39,491 nt of DNA, from assembly GCA_025350685.1 (NCBI GenBank), contig JANXXK010000243.1:1-39491 (forward strand), given 5' to 3'. The position numbers and the translations under genes are program-made. This document shows, one piece after another, positions 16,031 through 24,459 of the stretch. The notes under the pieces were generated by a model, which searched no databases, was not told the DNA's origin, and worked only from the letters and a program-made list of their open reading frames with translations. Each line of letters begins with the position of its first letter. Position 1 is the stretch's first letter. The stretch is from Alphaproteobacteria bacterium (GTDB taxonomy: Bacteria > Pseudomonadota > Alphaproteobacteria > Caulobacterales > Caulobacteraceae).

Positions 16031-17686
16031 GTGGCGTCAAGGCTGGGCATCTATCATCCGCCGGGCGTGCTGGGGTACGGTGCCAATCCGTTCGGCAAGG
16101 ACGTGGCCAACCTGGCGCTCTATCGGGCGTTGGCGCGACACGGCGGCTTTGAGCGGCTGGACATCCTCAGCCACACCTCGGTCGACGAGGGCGAGCTGCG
16201 CGCCGCCTTGCGCGCGCCGGAGCAGGTGGCCGTAGCCTCCGGCTCGATCCTCAACCAGCGCCTGGCGCAGGACGCCGGGGCAGTCCTGCGGGGCCAGCCC
16301 GACCTCTACGACCTCGGCTGGCTGCGTCGGCGCACGGTAGGCGACCGCGGCTACAGCCTGCTGGGCCTGGTCCACACCATCGCGCCTCCGACCATGCGCC
16401 AGTTCATCGCCATGGCTCAGGTAGGCCCCATCCATCCCTGGGACGCGGTGATCTGCACCTCGCCCAGCGTGCACGCCTCGATCTCGCAGATGTTCGAGGG
16501 TTGGGGCGACTATCTGGCTGAACGGACGGGCGGAACGCCGCCGCCGCGCCCGGCTCTCCCGATCCTGCCGCTCGGGGTGGATGGCGAGGCCCTGGCCGCG
16601 CTCGCCGACCGGCCGCAGGCGCGCGCGGCGCTGCGGGGGCGGTTAGGCCTCAATGACGCCGACGTGCTGGTGCTCTGGGTCGGGCGGCTGTCGTTCTTCG
16701 AGAAGGCCTTCCCACAGCCGATGTACCTCGCTGTCCAGCGCGCGGCCAAGGCGAGCGGCGTCCGCGTACATTTCGCCATGGCCGGCTGGTTTCCCGGCGA
16801 GAGCGACCGCGAGCGCTACGAGGAAGCCGCCCGCCGTCACGCCCCGAACATCCCGCTGCATTTCATGGACGGCAACGACGCCGACTTGCTGGGGGAGCTC
16901 TGGGCGGGCTCGGACATCTTCCTCAGCCTGGTCGACAACATCCAGGAGACCTTCGGCATCACCCCGTTGGAGGCCATGGCCGCGGGCCTGCCGGTGGTGG
17001 CCAGCGACTGGGACGGCTACCGCTACACGATGCGTAACGGGGTCGAGGCGTTCCTGATCCCGACGCTGGGCGGGCCGCAATCGGGCCTCGGCGCGACAAT
17101 GGTCCAGCAACAGATCTTCCAGATCTCCAATTACCAGGTCTATGTGGGCCAGGTGGCCCAGCACACCGCCGTCCACGTGGGCCGCGCGGCTGAGGCGCTC
17201 AGCGAGCTGATCGACTCGCCGGAGCTGCGCCGGAGGATGGGCGAGGCAGGCCGGGCGAGGATCGCCCAGACCTTCGACTGGAAGGTGGTCGCGCCGCAGT
17301 ACCACGCGCTCGTCGACGAGCTGGCCGCCGTGCGCGCGGGCTCGCCAGACCCGGTCGTGCGCCGCAAGCTGGATCCCGTGCGCGGCGACCCGTTCGTCGA
17401 CTTCGCGGGCTTTGCGACGGACGTGCTCACCCCGGACACCCAGCTGGTCGCCGTGGCGGGTGCAACCGGCGCCGATCTGCTCGGCGAGCTGCCGATCCTC
17501 GACCGGGCGTTCGGCGGCCTGAGGGCCACGCCGCAGGAATGCGCCCGGGCGCTCGAGCTGCTGGCGGCCGGCCAGGGCATGGCCTCGCGCCAGGTGCTGG
17601 AGGCCTTCCCGCCGGAGCGTCGGCGGGCGGTGGAGCTGGGCCTGGTGTGGATGGCCAAGCTCGGCCTGGTCGACTGGCTGGGCTAG
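16031..17686 (+). CDS. GT4-type glycosyltransferase with C-terminal extension
   Basis: A protein of 551 aa from GTG 16031. It is a GT-B fold enzyme: LPLGVDGEALA closes the N-terminal domain, VLWVGRLSFFEKAF opens the C-terminal domain, and ETFGITPLE with AMAAGLPVVASDWDG forms the E-x7-E nucleotide-sugar site. It is cytoplasmic, with no signal or membrane segment. About 120 residues follow the normal domain end (after FDWKVVAPQYHAL) and contain no known motif. The upstream half is unusual in having an HTIAPPTMRQFIAMAQVGP stretch, probably acceptor-binding. A small gene starts 10 nt after the stop. Confidence 0.88.
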   Translation: MASRLGIYHPPGVLGYGANPFGKDVANLALYRALARHGGFERLDILSHTSVDEGELRAALRAPEQVAVASGSILNQRLAQDAGAVLRGQPDLYDLGWLRRRTVGDRGYSLLGLVHTIAPPTMRQFIAMAQVGPIHPWDAVICTSPSVHASISQMFEGWGDYLAERTGGTPPPRPALPILPLGVDGEALAALADRPQARAALRGRLGLNDADVLVLWVGRLSFFEKAFPQPMYLAVQRAAKASGVRVHFAMAGWFPGESDRERYEEAARRHAPNIPLHFMDGNDADLLGELWAGSDIFLSLVDNIQETFGITPLEAMAAGLPVVASDWDGYRYTMRNGVEAFLIPTLGGPQSGLGATMVQQQIFQISNYQVYVGQVAQHTAVHVGRAAEALSELIDSPELRRRMGEAGRARIAQTFDWKVVAPQYHALVDELAAVRAGSPDPVVRRKLDPVRGDPFVDFAGFATDVLTPDTQLVAVAGATGADLLGELPILDRAFGGLRATPQECARALELLAAGQGMASRQVLEAFPPERRRAVELGLVWMAKLGLVDWLG

Positions 17687-17696
17687 GCTGGTGTTG

Positions 17697-17894
17697 ATGG
17701 ACGCACGCGACCTAGTGGACGTGGCGATCGACGAGGACCCTCGGGCGCCTTGCCTGTGGGTGCCGTCGGACCTGTGGCCGGAATTCCTGGCGACGGTCCC
17801 CCAGCGGCCGAACCTGATCGGCGCGGTAATTTACCGCGGCAAGACCGTCCGCGAGGGCGGCCCACTGACCGACATCACCACGCGACGGCCCTAG
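17697..17894 (+). CDS. Small hypothetical protein
   Basis: A protein of 65 aa from ATG 17697 (MDARDLVDVAIDEDPRAPCL); GTG 17691 is an alternative. It lies 10 nt after a GT4 gene and its stop is 1 nt before the GTG of an MFS gene, so it fits a translationally coupled unit. The sequence is acidic at the front, with LWVPSDLWPEFLATVPQRPN in the middle, and has no signal or membrane segment. I do not recognise the family. Confidence 0.5.
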   Translation: MDARDLVDVAIDEDPRAPCLWVPSDLWPEFLATVPQRPNLIGAVIYRGKTVREGGPLTDITTRRP

Positions 17895-17895
17895 G

Positions 17896-19098
17896 GTGGC
17901 GCCCCGGGGCAGCGCCTGGACCCTGATCGCCGCGCGCAGCGTGCGCGGCTTCGGCGACGGCTTCACCGCGCTGCTGCTGCCGGTCTATCTGACCACCCTG
18001 GGCTTCAGCGCCTTCCGCGTCGGCGTGCTGACCACCGCGACCCTGCTGGGCTCGGCGGCGCTCACCCTGGCGGTGGGTCTCGCCGGCCACCGGATCCCCG
18101 CCAAGCGGCTGTTGTTCGCCGCCTGCGTCCTGATGGGCGCAACCGGCGTCGCCTTTTCCCAGGCCCACGCCTTCTGGCCGCTGGTGGTGGTGGGCTTCGT
18201 CGGCACGCTCAACCCGTCGGGCGGCGACGTCAGCCCGTTCCTGCCGCTGGAGCAGTCGCTGCTGGCCCATGCCGGCCAGCCCTCGCAGCGCACCGACCTC
18301 TTCGCCCGCTACAGCCTGGCCGGTTCGATGGCGACGGCGCTGGGGGCGCTTGCCGTAGGCCTGCTCGCGCCGCTGCGGACCCTGACCGGGGCTGCGCAGC
18401 TGACGCTGATCGAGGCGGCCTTCGCTCTCTATGGGTCCCTGGGCCTGATCTCGGCCCTGATCTACCGGCGCCTGCCCGACGAGCCGGTGGAGACCGAGAC
18501 CCGGCGCACTCCGCTTGGGCCCTCGAAGCGGAATGTCTATGGGCTGGCGGCGCTGTTCAGCCTCGACAGCTTCGGTGGCGGCTTCATGGTCCAGTCGCTG
18601 TTCGCGCTGTGGCTGTTCCACCGCTTCGGCCTATCCCTGCCGGTGGCCGGGGCCTTCTTCTTCTGGACAGGCGCGCTGTCGGCTCTCTCGCAGCTCGCCG
18701 CCCCGATACTGGCCAGGCGCATCGGCCTGATCCGCACCATGGTCTTCACGCACATCCCGGCCAGCCTGGCGGTGATCGCGGTCGCCTTCGCGCCGAATGT
18801 GCAGGTCGCCTTCGCCCTGCTGTTCGCCCGCGCCCTGCTGTCGAACATGGATGTGCCGGCGCGCACCTCCTACGTCATGGCCATCGTCACCCCGGCGGAG
18901 CGCGCGGCGGCGGCCGGAGTGACCAATGTGCCGCGCAGCCTGGCCTCGGCGTTCAGCCCGGCGCTGGCGGGCCTGCTGTTCAGCCTCAGCCCGTTCGCCT
19001 GGCCGCTGGTGATCGGCGGGTCGCTGAAGATCACCTACGACCTGCTGCTGCTCTGGCGCTTCCAGCAGGTCCGCCCGCCGGAGGAGGCGGACAGCTAG
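17896..19098 (+). CDS. MFS transporter
   Basis: A protein of 400 aa from GTG 17896. About 12 membrane segments are visible in two halves, joined by a basic cytoplasmic loop around residues 190-215 (RRLPDEPVETETRRTPLGPS). RSVRGFGDGFTALLLPVYL opens TM1, ARRIGLIRTMVFTHIPASLA is a conserved MFS-type loop, and TPAERAAAAGVTNVPRSLAS is common in drug/sugar-exporter-like MFS members. The substrate is unknown. Its place in the glycan locus suggests a precursor or small-molecule exporter, but this is weak. Its TAG stop shares the palindrome CTAG with the convergent GT4 gene. Confidence 0.82.
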   Translation: MAPRGSAWTLIAARSVRGFGDGFTALLLPVYLTTLGFSAFRVGVLTTATLLGSAALTLAVGLAGHRIPAKRLLFAACVLMGATGVAFSQAHAFWPLVVVGFVGTLNPSGGDVSPFLPLEQSLLAHAGQPSQRTDLFARYSLAGSMATALGALAVGLLAPLRTLTGAAQLTLIEAAFALYGSLGLISALIYRRLPDEPVETETRRTPLGPSKRNVYGLAALFSLDSFGGGFMVQSLFALWLFHRFGLSLPVAGAFFFWTGALSALSQLAAPILARRIGLIRTMVFTHIPASLAVIAVAFAPNVQVAFALLFARALLSNMDVPARTSYVMAIVTPAERAAAAGVTNVPRSLASAFSPALAGLLFSLSPFAWPLVIGGSLKITYDLLLLWRFQQVRPPEEADS

Positions 19099-20309
19099 CC
19101 GGCTTTGGCTCGATGCGCGGCCGCCTGGACCATGGCCGGCAGTGTCTCGAACCAGGCTTGAGGCGAGAGCTGTCGCGCGACCCGCGCCTGGCCCGCCGCG
19201 CTCAGCCGTTGGCCGAGCGCCGGCTCCTCGCGCAGCCGGGAAAGGGCGGCGGCGGCCACCGACAGGTTGGGCTCGGCCCAGGCCTGGCCGGCGTAGATGC
19301 GCTGCGGATCGTCGACCAAGACCGAGCGGAAGGGGACCAGCAGGGCGCTCTGTTCGTCCATGAAATCCAGCACGCCGGAAAAGGCGGTTGCCAGCACTGG
19401 CGTTCCCAGCGCCATGGCCTCGGCGGGCGTCAGGCCGAAGCCCTCGGCGCGATGCAGCGAGACCAGCACGTCGGCGCCGGCGATCAGGCCCTTTACCTGC
19501 TCATAGGGCCAGGTCTCGTCGACGATGCGGACGTTGGCGGGGGCCGCGGCGCGCAGTGACGCCAGCGCATTGGGGAAGAGACTTCCGTTCTGCGTCTTCA
19601 GCGTTAGCTCGCAGTCCGGGTCGTCGCCGAAGGCCTGGGTCCAGGCGGCAATGGCGCCCTGCGGGTTTTTCCGGGCGAGGGACGAGTTGAAGTCGAAGAC
19701 GCTGACACCCTGGAATTCCGCCCGGCGCGGCGCCGGGATCACATCCGCATAGTCCTCGATGAACAGCGGATGCGGCACGACGCGGACGGGGACCCGAGCG
19801 CCCTTCAGCGCATCGGCGGCATAGCGGCTGGGCGCGAGGACCTCGTCGACCAGGCGCGCGTCGCGGCGCCAGCGGGCGGGCGCGCGCGGCAGCTCCCATG
19901 CCCAGTATCCGTAACGAGGGCCGATGAGCATTTTCGGGCCCAGGCAGGCCAGGGCCGCCAGAAGCTCCGGCGGATTGAGGTGGAAGATCCAGGCGCCGGC
20001 AGTGACCGGCGCGGTCAGCCGGCCGTCCCAGTCGAGCTTGGCGTCGGTGACGTCGAGGCGCTCCACCGGCACACCCAGGGCCTCGAAAGCGCGCGCCGCC
20101 AGGCGGGCGGAGGCGGCGATGCCGTGGGTCCCCCGGAAGTAGCCGACGACCTTGATCGGCCCTTCGCCAGCCTCGGCGCCGTGCGGGGCGCGGGCCTGGG
20201 CGCGGATGTAGGTCTCGAGCAGCAGGTTCAGGGCCGGGGCGGCGAGCTTGCGGACACTCTCCGGCAGGGTCGAACGCCAGACCCGGCGCGCGGTCCCGAG
20301 CGGGCTCAC
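19095..20309 (-). CDS. GT4-type glycosyltransferase
   Basis: A protein of 404 aa from GTG 20309, overlapping the upstream stop (GTGA). It has a GT-B fold: VVGYFRGTHGIAASARL is the N-terminal glycine loop, and SVFDFNSSLARKNPQGAIAA opens the nucleotide domain. VLVSLHRAEGFGLTPAEAM carries the E-x7-E site. It is a paralogue of the gene at 31261-32391: both have FDF.S..ARKNP, VSLHR.EGFG, ATA/ATG.SG.LDFM and GQ.WA. It is the last gene of the minus-strand unit that begins with wzm at 24208, so it probably adds a sugar to the glycan exported by that ABC system. Confidence 0.88.
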   Translation of the reverse strand: MSPLGTARRVWRSTLPESVRKLAAPALNLLLETYIRAQARAPHGAEAGEGPIKVVGYFRGTHGIAASARLAARAFEALGVPVERLDVTDAKLDWDGRLTAPVTAGAWIFHLNPPELLAALACLGPKMLIGPRYGYWAWELPRAPARWRRDARLVDEVLAPSRYAADALKGARVPVRVVPHPLFIEDYADVIPAPRRAEFQGVSVFDFNSSLARKNPQGAIAAWTQAFGDDPDCELTLKTQNGSLFPNALASLRAAAPANVRIVDETWPYEQVKGLIAGADVLVSLHRAEGFGLTPAEAMALGTPVLATAFSGVLDFMDEQSALLVPFRSVLVDDPQRIYAGQAWAEPNLSVAAAALSRLREEPALGQRLSAAGQARVARQLSPQAWFETLPAMVQAAAHRAKAG

Positions 20310-22528
20310 GCGGCGGCCGGGATGCTCGCCCGGACGGGCCGGAAGCCGCCGGCGGCGCTCGCCCAGACTTCATCGACGAAGCCGAGGCCAACGGTGTCGG
20401 CGGTGAGCGCCGCAGCGGTGGCGTCGTCCCAGACGCCCACGGCGCGGGCCCAGCGGACGCCGCGGCTGTGCAAGGCGACGGTGTCGGCGGGGATCAGGTC
20501 GGGGTGGGTGAGGAAGCGGACGAGGTCGGCCTGGGCCGGCGCGGCGGCGGGCCCCGAGGGGCCGAGGAAGCGGCCCGAGGCGGCCTCATAGACCAGCCGG
20601 TCGGCGGCGGCTTCCTTGGCGAGATCGGCGCCCTCGACGACCCAGAGCTCTGCGACGCGGCGCTCGGCGACCGGGCGCGCAGCGGGCTGGCGCTGGCGCA
20701 CGGTCAGGCGGGCGAGCTGGACCTGCGGATGCAGGCGCACCGACGCCGGCAGGGCATCGAACTCGACGCCGTATTCGGCGAGACCCCCGCCGACCAGCCA
20801 GCGCAGATAGCGGAAGCGTTCCGTACTGTTGCGCAGGGGAAAGTGCTTCTGCAAATCCACGCGGCTCTGCCAGATCTCCATGAACAGGCCGATCAGCGGC
20901 GCGGGCTGGGCGGCGGCCGGGACCAAGAACGGCGCGCGCAGGGCCTCGGTGAGCGCGGCGGGCCAGCCGGCGCGGGCGGCGACGCCGAAGCCGGCGGAGA
21001 GCCGTCGCTTGAGGTCGCTGGCGCCGGGCTCGGCCAGCCGCGCGGCGGCCAGCAGCGGGGCCGGGTCGCGAGCCAGGCCCTCGATGATCGCGTCGGGCAG
21101 CAGGTCCGGCGCGAACCGCCCAGCGGCGGCCTCGGCGCCCAGGCACCAGGCGATCAGGCCCGGGGTGTCGCCCGCGAACTTGCCGCGCAGGTCGCCTCTG
21201 GCCGCCAACAGCGCCTTGGCCGCGCGCGGCGTGCCGTCGGCTGAGGGCTGGCGCAGCCAGTCGAGCGCGGCAGACGCCGGACCTTGCCAGGGCGCCTCGC
21301 CCCAAACCGAGGCGTCGGGCTCGCGCAGGCCGGTGCGCCAGGCGGCCAGCACGGCCTGGCCGGCCGCGGCGGCGGTGGCGTCCGCGCCCAGCGTCATGGC
21401 GTGCTCGGCGAAGAACTGGTGGAAGCCCACGCGGCCGACCTCGGTGTCGAGCTGGAAGCCCGTGGGGATGTCGCGCCAGACCTGGTCCATCACCCGCGTC
21501 ACGTCCGGCAGGCCGGCGGCGGCGGCCTCCGGGTCGGGGGCGTCCACCCAGGCCTCGACGGCGGCGGTGAGGCCGGCGGAGAAGTCCTTGCCGTCCCGCG
21601 CCGCACGCAGGGCCCGACGGCGCATCGCCCCGGTCACCAGCCGCCCGGAGGGGAAGCACAGGTGGGCGTAGGGCACGGCGCGGCTGGTCTCGTGGCCGTT
21701 GCGCAGCATCGCCGCGGCGTAGTCCTTGAGCAGGTCCGCCAGCGGCGAGCCCGCGGTCACCCGCACGCGGTCCTGGTGCTTGGACAGCACATCCGGCCGG
21801 GCCGGGTCGAAGCCAGAGTAGTGGAAGAAGTCGAGCGGCTCGCCATCGACGGTCCAACCCGCCTTTGCCCGCTTCAGCGTGCGGCCCTCGAGGTTCCAGT
21901 AGGCGAGGTTGAGGCCCGGATGGCGCAGCACGGCCAGGCTGTCCACGAAGCCCGGCGACAGGTCCATCCAGCGCTGGTCGGTGAACAGCCCGTTGGCCAG
22001 GTCCACCCGGCAGTCGAACTCGCAGCGATCGGCCCACCAGGCCATCAGATCGATGGTCCTGGTCTCGGCGCGCGCGGCGCAGAAGCCCAGGTTGAACGCG
22101 CCGGAGCGCAGGATCGCGTGGTCGTTGGGCATGGCGCGGCCGAGCAGCGGGCGGGTCAGGTGCGGGGTCAGCGCCAGCTGGCCCTCGGCCAGGCCCTGGC
22201 GCACCCGGTCGAGCGGGTTGAAGACGTAGATGTCAGGGTCGAGGTAGGTGGCCGAGGTCGCGCCCGGCGCAGCCAGCAGGGTCTTGAAGACGTAGGGCTT
22301 GACCGCCGTGTTGAGCTCGAGGGCGTCGTAGTAGACGCTCATCGCCGCATAGGGCGCGCCGAACTCGCGCGCGTCGATCACCTCAGCCAGCTTGCCGAGC
22401 GCCGGGATCGGCCCGTCGGTGGCCACCACGATCCGCCGCGCCTTCGGCTCGGCCACTGCCAGGCTCTCCATCAGCGTCGCCGCCTGGGCCGCGTAGTTGC
22501 GCGAGACAATGGTGAAGATGACGTCCAA
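20306..22528 (-). CDS. Large GT8-like glycosyltransferase with long C-terminal region
   Basis: A protein of 740 aa from TTG 22528 (DVIFTIVSRNYAAQAATLMESL); the N-terminal strand fits GT-A transferases. The metal/sugar-binding DPD is at residues 97-99 in YLDPDIYVF. Further motifs are LTPHLT, GAFNLGFCA (143-151), LFTDQRWMD (181-189), AYWNLEGRTL and FFHYSGFD. All of these recur in the 341-residue protein at 37743-38768, so the first 250 residues are that enzyme. The remaining roughly 490 residues are Ala/Leu-rich, with few recognisable motifs and a charged FMEIWQSRVDLQKHFPLRN stretch that may bind the acceptor. It is downstream of wzt with a 67-nt gap. Confidence 0.8.
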   Translation of the reverse strand: MDVIFTIVSRNYAAQAATLMESLAVAEPKARRIVVATDGPIPALGKLAEVIDAREFGAPYAAMSVYYDALELNTAVKPYVFKTLLAAPGATSATYLDPDIYVFNPLDRVRQGLAEGQLALTPHLTRPLLGRAMPNDHAILRSGAFNLGFCAARAETRTIDLMAWWADRCEFDCRVDLANGLFTDQRWMDLSPGFVDSLAVLRHPGLNLAYWNLEGRTLKRAKAGWTVDGEPLDFFHYSGFDPARPDVLSKHQDRVRVTAGSPLADLLKDYAAAMLRNGHETSRAVPYAHLCFPSGRLVTGAMRRRALRAARDGKDFSAGLTAAVEAWVDAPDPEAAAAGLPDVTRVMDQVWRDIPTGFQLDTEVGRVGFHQFFAEHAMTLGADATAAAAGQAVLAAWRTGLREPDASVWGEAPWQGPASAALDWLRQPSADGTPRAAKALLAARGDLRGKFAGDTPGLIAWCLGAEAAAGRFAPDLLPDAIIEGLARDPAPLLAAARLAEPGASDLKRRLSAGFGVAARAGWPAALTEALRAPFLVPAAAQPAPLIGLFMEIWQSRVDLQKHFPLRNSTERFRYLRWLVGGGLAEYGVEFDALPASVRLHPQVQLARLTVRQRQPAARPVAERRVAELWVVEGADLAKEAAADRLVYEAASGRFLGPSGPAAAPAQADLVRFLTHPDLIPADTVALHSRGVRWARAVGVWDDATAAALTADTVGLGFVDEVWASAAGGFRPVRASIPAAA

Positions 22529-22595
22529 GGCGATATCCGCTGGCCCCTAGGCTGTTCGGTCTATCAGGGGAGGGCTTTGCGCCGCAATCGGCGGC

Positions 22596-23375
22596 CTACG
22601 CCGCCAGCAGTTCGTCGAGCTTCTTGATGTCGGTGACCGCCGACGCGACGCCGCCTTCCATCCGCATGACCTTGTTGCAGTAGAGGCGCAGCAGCTCGAC
22701 GTCGTGGGAGGCCAGAACCAGGATGCCCGCGCGTTCCACCAGCTTCAGCAGCCGCTTGTGGGCGAGTTTCTGGAAATCGGCGTCGCCGACCGCGATCCAC
22801 TCGTCCATCAGCAGCACGTCGGCCTCGACGGCGGTGGCCGCGGCGAAGGCCAACCTGGCCTGCATGCCGGCCGAATAGGTCTTCACCGGCATCGCCAGGA
22901 AGGGGCCCAGGCCCGAGAACTCGGCGATCTCGTCCATCCGCTCGTCGACCTGCCGGGAGGACAGGCCCGCGATCCGTCCGCGCAGGCGGATGTTGTCGTA
23001 GCCGGTGGCCGAGGGATCGATGCCCAGGTTGAGGTCGAGCAGGGCGGCGATGTGGCCCTGCACCTCGACGCTGCCCTCGTCGGGCTCATAGGCGCCGGAG
23101 AGCGCGCGCAGCAAGGTGGTCTTGCCCGAGCCGTTGTGGCCCACCAGGCCCAGCCGGTCGCCGGCCTTCAGCTCCAGGTTCAGGCCGGAGATGGCCGTGA
23201 CCTCGGTCGCGCCATGGCTGCGGCCCAGCTTGCCGCCGACGGTGATCTTGGCCAAGTGCTTCTTCAGCGACTTGGCGTCGACGCCATAGACCGGGAACCG
23301 CAGGGTCAGGTCCCGGCAGGAGATCGAGACCGGCGGCGGCTTCATCAGGCCAATCTTCGGCGAGGTCGGCTTCAT
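22596..23375 (-). CDS. wzt: Polysaccharide ABC exporter, ATP-binding protein (Wzt/KpsT type)
   Basis: A protein of 259 aa from ATG 23375, overlapping the permease stop (ATGA). Walker A is GHNGSGKTT (79-87), the signature YSAGMQARLAF (167-177), Walker B VLLMDEWIAVGD (187-198) and the H-loop SHDV (223-226). The N-terminal Y-G-V-D-A-K-S-L-KKH stretch is typical of O-antigen and capsule exporters. The protein stops right after the nucleotide-binding domain. It therefore lacks the C-terminal carbohydrate-binding domain of Wzt proteins that read a chain-end modification, and resembles KpsT/RfbE-like forms. It powers export of a lipid-linked glycan across the inner membrane with the adjacent permease. 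Confidence 0.93.
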   Translation of the reverse strand: MKPTSPKIGLMKPPPVSISCRDLTLRFPVYGVDAKSLKKHLAKITVGGKLGRSHGATEVTAISGLNLELKAGDRLGLVGHNGSGKTTLLRALSGAYEPDEGSVEVQGHIAALLDLNLGIDPSATGYDNIRLRGRIAGLSSRQVDERMDEIAEFSGLGPFLAMPVKTYSAGMQARLAFAAATAVEADVLLMDEWIAVGDADFQKLAHKRLLKLVERAGILVLASHDVELLRLYCNKVMRMEGGVASAVTDIKKLDELLAA

Positions 23376-24208
23376 AGGTAGTGCACGATCCGCCGGCGGG
23401 TGTTGGCGAAGATCGAGAAGGCCAGCGCCCAGCCCGCCGCGGCCATGCCCGCCAGGAACAGGTAGGTGTGCTCGGCCACGCCCTGACCCAGCAGCGGCGC
23501 CCGGACCGCCTCCAGCAGGTGGTAGAAGGGGTTGAGGTCGAGGATCAGGTGGTAGCGTTCAGGGATGCGATCCGGCAGCCAGAAGACCGGCGTCATGATC
23601 GCCGCGGCCTGGGTCACCGACTGGACGGCCTGGGGGATGTCGCGGAAGCGGGCCGAGATGATCGCCACCAAGAGCGAAATCCAGCCGACATTGACCACCA
23701 GCAGCACAAGGCCCAGAGCCGCCACCGGATAGTTGGCCGTCCTCCAGTAGCCGAAATAGACAAGCACGACGGCCACGATCACCAGGTGGTGGCCGAGGTT
23801 GATCAGGCTGCGGAACACCGTGCGCCAGACGAAGGTGAATAACGGCAGCGCCGTTTGCGACAGCATCCCGCCGGCGTGCACGAAGGTGTCGCAGCCCTCG
23901 TTGATCGTCCCGGTGACCGTGCCGAAGAAGACGATGCCGAGGGCGACGAACGGGATGAACTGCTGGATCGGCACCCGGAACAGCTCGCCCCACAGCAGGC
24001 CGATGCCCAGCACCATCAGGCCCATGGAGAGTGTGATCCACAGCGGGCCCAGGATCGAGCCGCGGTAACGCGAGACCACGTCGTGCCACGCCAACGACCA
24101 GGCCAGATCGATCCGCTCCAGCGAGGCGCGCAGGTCGCGGAACGCCATCTGGAATTCGAACAGCGCGCCGCGCCGTCCTGTCCGCAACATATGGGTGGCG
24201 GCTTCCAT
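23372..24208 (-). CDS. wzm: Polysaccharide ABC exporter, permease (Wzm/KpsM type)
   Basis: A protein of 278 aa from ATG 24208, with a strong GGGAGAGG just upstream. The frame is open to 24355 but that part reads back into a repeat element. It has an ABC-2 type permease layout: an N-terminal amphipathic segment, then WSLAWHDVVSRYRGSILGPLW before TM1, with six membrane segments. F-R-D-I-P-Q lies in the cytoplasmic loop, and LDLNPFYHLLEAVRAPLLG is a hallmark of the Wzm family before the last two segments. The TGA overlaps wzt (ATGA). It heads a minus-strand operon wzm-wzt-GT8-GT4. Confidence 0.93.
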   Translation of the reverse strand: MEAATHMLRTGRRGALFEFQMAFRDLRASLERIDLAWSLAWHDVVSRYRGSILGPLWITLSMGLMVLGIGLLWGELFRVPIQQFIPFVALGIVFFGTVTGTINEGCDTFVHAGGMLSQTALPLFTFVWRTVFRSLINLGHHLVIVAVVLVYFGYWRTANYPVAALGLVLLVVNVGWISLLVAIISARFRDIPQAVQSVTQAAAIMTPVFWLPDRIPERYHLILDLNPFYHLLEAVRAPLLGQGVAEHTYLFLAGMAAAGWALAFSIFANTRRRIVHYL

Positions 24209-24328
24209 GACCTCTCCCGACGAAGGCGCGCTGGTAACAGGCGCCGGTTTGAGGCGCAAGAATAGCGCTTGGCGCGTGCGCTGCCGCGCTTTGCCAGCGC
24301 GCAGGCGGCGTGTTAGCCGATGCTCCGA

Positions 24329-24441
24329 GACCCTGTCCCGGCTGACTTGAATCAAGTCAGCCGGGATGAACAGGGTCGTCGTTGATATCGGGAGCCCTTC
24401 TCATCCCCTCGCGATCTCCCATCGTGAGGGAGAAGGGCTCT
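24329..24441. repeat. Two-hairpin intergenic repeat, copy B (113 nt)
   Basis: This is the better-preserved copy of the 3947-4059 element. Stem 1 has perfect 14-nt arms (24337-24350 and 24352-24365) around a single A, inside outer arms CCCTGT (24331-24336) and ACAGGG (24370-24375). Stem 2 has 11-nt arms (24392-24402, 24430-24440), then inner arms CCTCGCGAT and ATCGTGAGG (one G-T wobble) over loop CTCCC. It lies in the 251-nt divergent wzm/GT2 spacer and ends 18 nt before the GT2 ATG. Nothing else is recognised in that spacer. Confidence 0.9.
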
Positions 24442-24459
24442 AGAGTCGCCGGAAACCGT

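Noticed and set aside
24209-24355. Upstream start for the permease gene
   Set aside because: The added residues read into repeat copy B and a ribosome-binding site sits right before the ATG at 24208.
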